From the NCBI GenBank assembly GCA_013696235.1, contig JACCYY010000325.1:1-8370 (forward strand): DNA of 8,370 nucleotides, given 5' to 3'. Positions 6,837 to 8,370 of the stretch are shown piece by piece. The notes under the pieces were generated by a model. It was given only the letters and a program-made list of their open reading frames with translations, searched no databases and was not told the DNA's origin. The position numbers and the translations under genes are program-made. The DNA is from Sporichthyaceae bacterium. GTDB taxonomy: Bacteria; Actinomycetota; Actinomycetes; JACCYY01. The first letter of the stretch is position 1. Each line of letters begins with the position of its first letter.

Positions 6837-7684
6837 TCTTGACCGCGCTCTACGTCCCCGGCGACCGCCCGGAACGATTCGGAAAGGCGGCTGCTTCGGG
6901 CGCAGACCGGATGATCATCGATCTCGAGGACGCGGTGTCACCCGCCGCTCGGCCGGCCGCCCGGGTTGCGGTCGTCGAGTGGCTCCGGTCAAGCCAGGCC
7001 GAGGTCCGGGTGAACGCGCCAGGCACCGATGATCTTGTAGCCGACCTCGAGGCGCTCCGGTTCGTCGCGCCTCCGATCCGGCTGCCCAAGGTCGAGTCCG
7101 CAGCTGATGTCGACGCAGCTCTCGCTGCCCTGGGGCGACCGGTCGAGGTGTGCGCCCTGATCGAGACCGCGGTCGGCGTCGAGGCCGCCTATGCGATCGC
7201 CCGGCACCCGGCGGTCACCGCGATCGGGCTGGGCGAGGCAGACCTCAGGAGCGATCTCGGCATCACCGCGGACGAGGCGCTCCAGTGGGTCCGGACCCGG
7301 GTGGTGGTCGCCGCCCGCGCCGCTGGTCTCCCGCCGCCGATGCAGTCGGTCTGGACCCAGCTCGACGATGTTGCCGGGCTGGCGGCATCCTGCCGCGCCG
7401 GCCGCGCCTGGGGCTTCCGCGGCCGGACCGCGATCCATCCGAAGCAGATCCCGGTGATCGTGCGGGCCTACCGCCCGACGCCCGCCGAGGTGGCCGAGGC
7501 CCGCGCCGTCCTCGCCGCCCTCGACTCCGCCGCCGTCGCCGTCCTTGCGAATGGCGCGATGGTGGACGGGGCAATGCGACGGGCAGCCGAGGAGATCATC
7601 GCGCTCGACAGCAGGCTGCAGGACGTGAGCCCTCCACCAGGCGTGGCGCTCACCTCCCGTAGTGGGATCTGGCCTGCAGGATGA
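6833..7684 (+). CDS. CitE/HpcH-HpaI family CoA-ester lyase or aldolase
   Basis: The 283-residue product belongs to the Mg2+-dependent CitE-like / HpcH-HpaI TIM-barrel family, which includes citryl-, malyl- and citramalyl-CoA lyases. Visible motifs are ALYVPGDRPERF at 5-16, MIIDLEDAVSP at 27-37, EVRVNAPGT at 57-65 (substrate-binding Arg59), RLPKVES at 83-89, ALIETAVGV at 108-116 (metal-ligand Glu111), GLGEADLRSDLG at 132-143 (metal-ligand Asp137) and GRTAIHPKQIPVI at 197-209. The catalytic set appears intact. The GTG start at 6833 overlaps the CoA-transferase stop (GTGA). A weak GGACGG lies 6 nt upstream, but coupling probably matters more. The last ~12 residues are read from DNA that also encodes the opposite-strand toxin end, so the terminus may be an acquired extension. 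It likely splits a hydroxyacyl-CoA made by the upstream transferase into an acyl-CoA and an oxoacid; the true substrate is unknown. Confidence 0.9.
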   Translation: MILTALYVPGDRPERFGKAAASGADRMIIDLEDAVSPAARPAARVAVVEWLRSSQAEVRVNAPGTDDLVADLEALRFVAPPIRLPKVESAADVDAALAALGRPVEVCALIETAVGVEAAYAIARHPAVTAIGLGEADLRSDLGITADEALQWVRTRVVVAARAAGLPPPMQSVWTQLDDVAGLAASCRAGRAWGFRGRTAIHPKQIPVIVRAYRPTPAEVAEARAVLAALDSAAVAVLANGAMVDGAMRRAAEEIIALDSRLQDVSPPPGVALTSRSGIWPAG

Positions 7685-7909
7685 CGAGATCACCGTCATC
7701 GACGAGGTAGACGAGGCGGTGCTCGTCAGTGATGCGCCGCGACCACGCGCCGTGCAAGGCGTGCTCGAGGGGCTCAGGCTTGCCCATGCCCGCTGATGGG
7801 TCGCGGAGCGCCTTGTCGATGAGTCGGTTGATTCGCGTGACCATCGCTCGGTCGGTGGTTTGCCACTGCGCGTAGTCGCCCAGCCGTGCGGGGTGAACAC
7901 CAGCCTCAC
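7650..7909 (-). pseudogene. yoeB: Frameshifted YoeB-type toxin (Txe/YoeB mRNA interferase)
   Basis: YoeB toxins are RelE-fold ribosome-dependent endoribonucleases of about 85 residues. GTG-7909 begins MRLVFTPHGW, the expected first beta strand. The rest of the family sequence (DYAQWQTTDR, INRLID, MGKPEPLEHAL, WSRRITDEHRLVY, SHYGR) is in another frame and ends at the TGA at 7652-7650. The junction lies at about 7880-7877 (TGG GC GAC TAC), where one base appears to be missing; one added base would give 86 residues. The three residues matching E. coli YoeB Glu46, Arg65 and His83 are all kept (in KPEPL, EHRLVY and the final HY). A 93-residue open frame from GTG-7931 contains the body but replaces the first strand with unrelated residues. 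No YefM-like antitoxin is seen upstream, where one normally sits; the VOC gene occupies that side. The 3' end overlaps the lyase gene by 35 nt. Either this is a decayed orphan toxin or the sequence has a one-base error. Confidence 0.82.
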
Positions 7910-7929
7910 GACGAGAGCGGGTGCTCGTC
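7910..7929. repeat. Small inverted repeat upstream of the yoeB start
   Basis: GACGAG (7910-7915) and CTCGTC (7924-7929) are perfect 6-bp arms around an 8-nt loop, immediately upstream of GTG-7909 on the minus strand. It could be part of an operator or a leader hairpin. No TGTACA-like core, which is typical of the E. coli YefM operator, is seen, and a repeat of this size can occur by chance. Confidence 0.35.
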
Positions 7930-7978
7930 ACGCCTGTGGCACCCGGCTCGTGGCAACGACCGACCGTGGTCCCGACCG

Positions 7979-7984
7979 AAGGAG
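7979..7984 (+). promoter_or_regulatory. Strong ribosome binding site for the VOC gene
   Basis: AAGGAG is 6 nt before ATG-7991, the best Shine-Dalgarno match in the window. It fits a gene translated independently of the operon. I could not identify a clear -35/-10 pair in the ~80 nt before it. Confidence 0.8.
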
Positions 7985-7990
7985 CATCTG

Positions 7991-8370
7991 ATGTTGTCTC
8001 GTCTCAACCCGTACATCAGCTTCGCCGGCAACGCGCGAGAGGCCATGGAGTTCTACCAGCGCGTGTTCGACGGCTCCCTGACGCTGAACACGTTCGGTGA
8101 GTTCGGCCCGCCGGACGCCCCGGGAGCCGACAAGATCATGCACGGCCAGCTCGAGACCGACGGCGGGTTCACGCTCATGGGTGCCGACACCCCGCCCGGG
8201 ACGGAGCACGAGCCGGGGAACAACATCGCGGTGAGCCTGAGCGGGGACGACGCCGAGCAGCTGCGCGGCTACTGGGCGAAGCTGGCCGAGGGCGGCGCCG
8301 TGTCGGTCCCCCTCGAGCCGCAGATGTGGGGCGACGAGTTCGGCATGTGCGTGGACCAGTTCGGCATCGG
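7991..8370 (+). CDS. VOC-superfamily protein (PhnB-like), partial at the right edge
   Basis: 126 residues are visible. The sequence matches the small PhnB-like group of the vicinal oxygen chelate superfamily, which shares the glyoxalase/bleomycin-resistance fold: RLNPYISFAGNAREAMEFYQ at 4-23, VFDGSLTLNTFGEFG at 25-39, ADKIMHGQLE at 46-55, GFTLMGADTPPG at 59-70, NNIAVSLSGDDAEQLRGYW at 77-95 and QMWGDEFGMCVDQFG at 111-125. Only about the last ten residues, normally with a WMVNI-like end, lie beyond the window. Some relatives are annotated as 3-demethylubiquinone-9 methyltransferase-like, but that activity is not supported for this group, and no specific function can be given. It starts 306 nt after the lyase stop and has its own ribosome binding site, so it is probably a separate transcription unit unrelated to the operon. 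Confidence 0.93.
   Translation, partial: MLSRLNPYISFAGNAREAMEFYQRVFDGSLTLNTFGEFGPPDAPGADKIMHGQLETDGGFTLMGADTPPGTEHEPGNNIAVSLSGDDAEQLRGYWAKLAEGGAVSVPLEPQMWGDEFGMCVDQFGI

Noticed and set aside
7673..7680. Palindrome CCTGCAGG at the lyase 3' end, considered as part of a terminator.
   Set aside because: It is only 8 bp, has no loop or T-rich tail, and lies within coding sequence on both strands.
6989..7909. A 306-codon minus-strand frame starting with MRLVFTPHGW.
   Set aside because: Only its first ~10 residues are meaningful, as the true YoeB N-terminus. After the frameshift it is noise antisense to the lyase gene.
7928..8209. A 93-codon minus-strand frame upstream of yoeB, considered as the missing antitoxin.
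   Set aside because: It shows no YefM/Phd-like features and is antisense to the well-supported VOC gene.

Overview
The window is very GC-rich. Its genes use GTG/ATG starts, G/C-ending codons and 4-8 nt stop/start overlaps, which fits a high-GC actinobacterium. This is inferred from composition and protein style; no phylogenetic marker is present.

Positions 40-7684 carry one plus-strand run of five genes joined head to tail by overlaps of 4, 4, 8 and 4 nt, so it reads as a single translationally coupled operon. In order these are: an ADP-ribosylglycohydrolase (DraG/ARH) family protein; a second, divergent DraG-like protein with an extra ~105-residue N-terminal region; a 996-residue protein joining a ribokinase-type PfkB kinase, a TIM-barrel glycosidase-like region and a formylglycine-generating-enzyme-like (FGE/SUMF1) domain that lacks the catalytic cysteines; a CaiB/BaiF (family III) CoA-transferase; and a CitE/HpcH-type CoA-ester lyase or aldolase. 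A possible end of a further upstream gene overlaps the first start by 3 nt at the left edge, so the operon probably begins outside the window.

The operon looks like a catabolic cassette. The first half would cut ribosyl or other glycosidic bonds and phosphorylate the released sugar. The second half would activate an organic acid as a CoA thioester and cleave a C-C bond. The substrate is unknown, and the link between the two halves is inference from gene order only.

After the operon, on the minus strand, lies a YoeB-type toxin gene (7909-7650). Its canonical N-terminus and its body are in different reading frames, offset by one base near 7879, and no YefM-like antitoxin is visible beside it. 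It reads as a frameshifted orphan toxin, or a one-base sequence error. Its 3' end overlaps the lyase gene convergently. A VOC-superfamily (PhnB-like) gene with an excellent ribosome binding site starts at 7991 and runs off the right edge, lacking only about its last ten residues.

No tRNA, rRNA, CRISPR array, insertion sequence or convincing terminator was seen.
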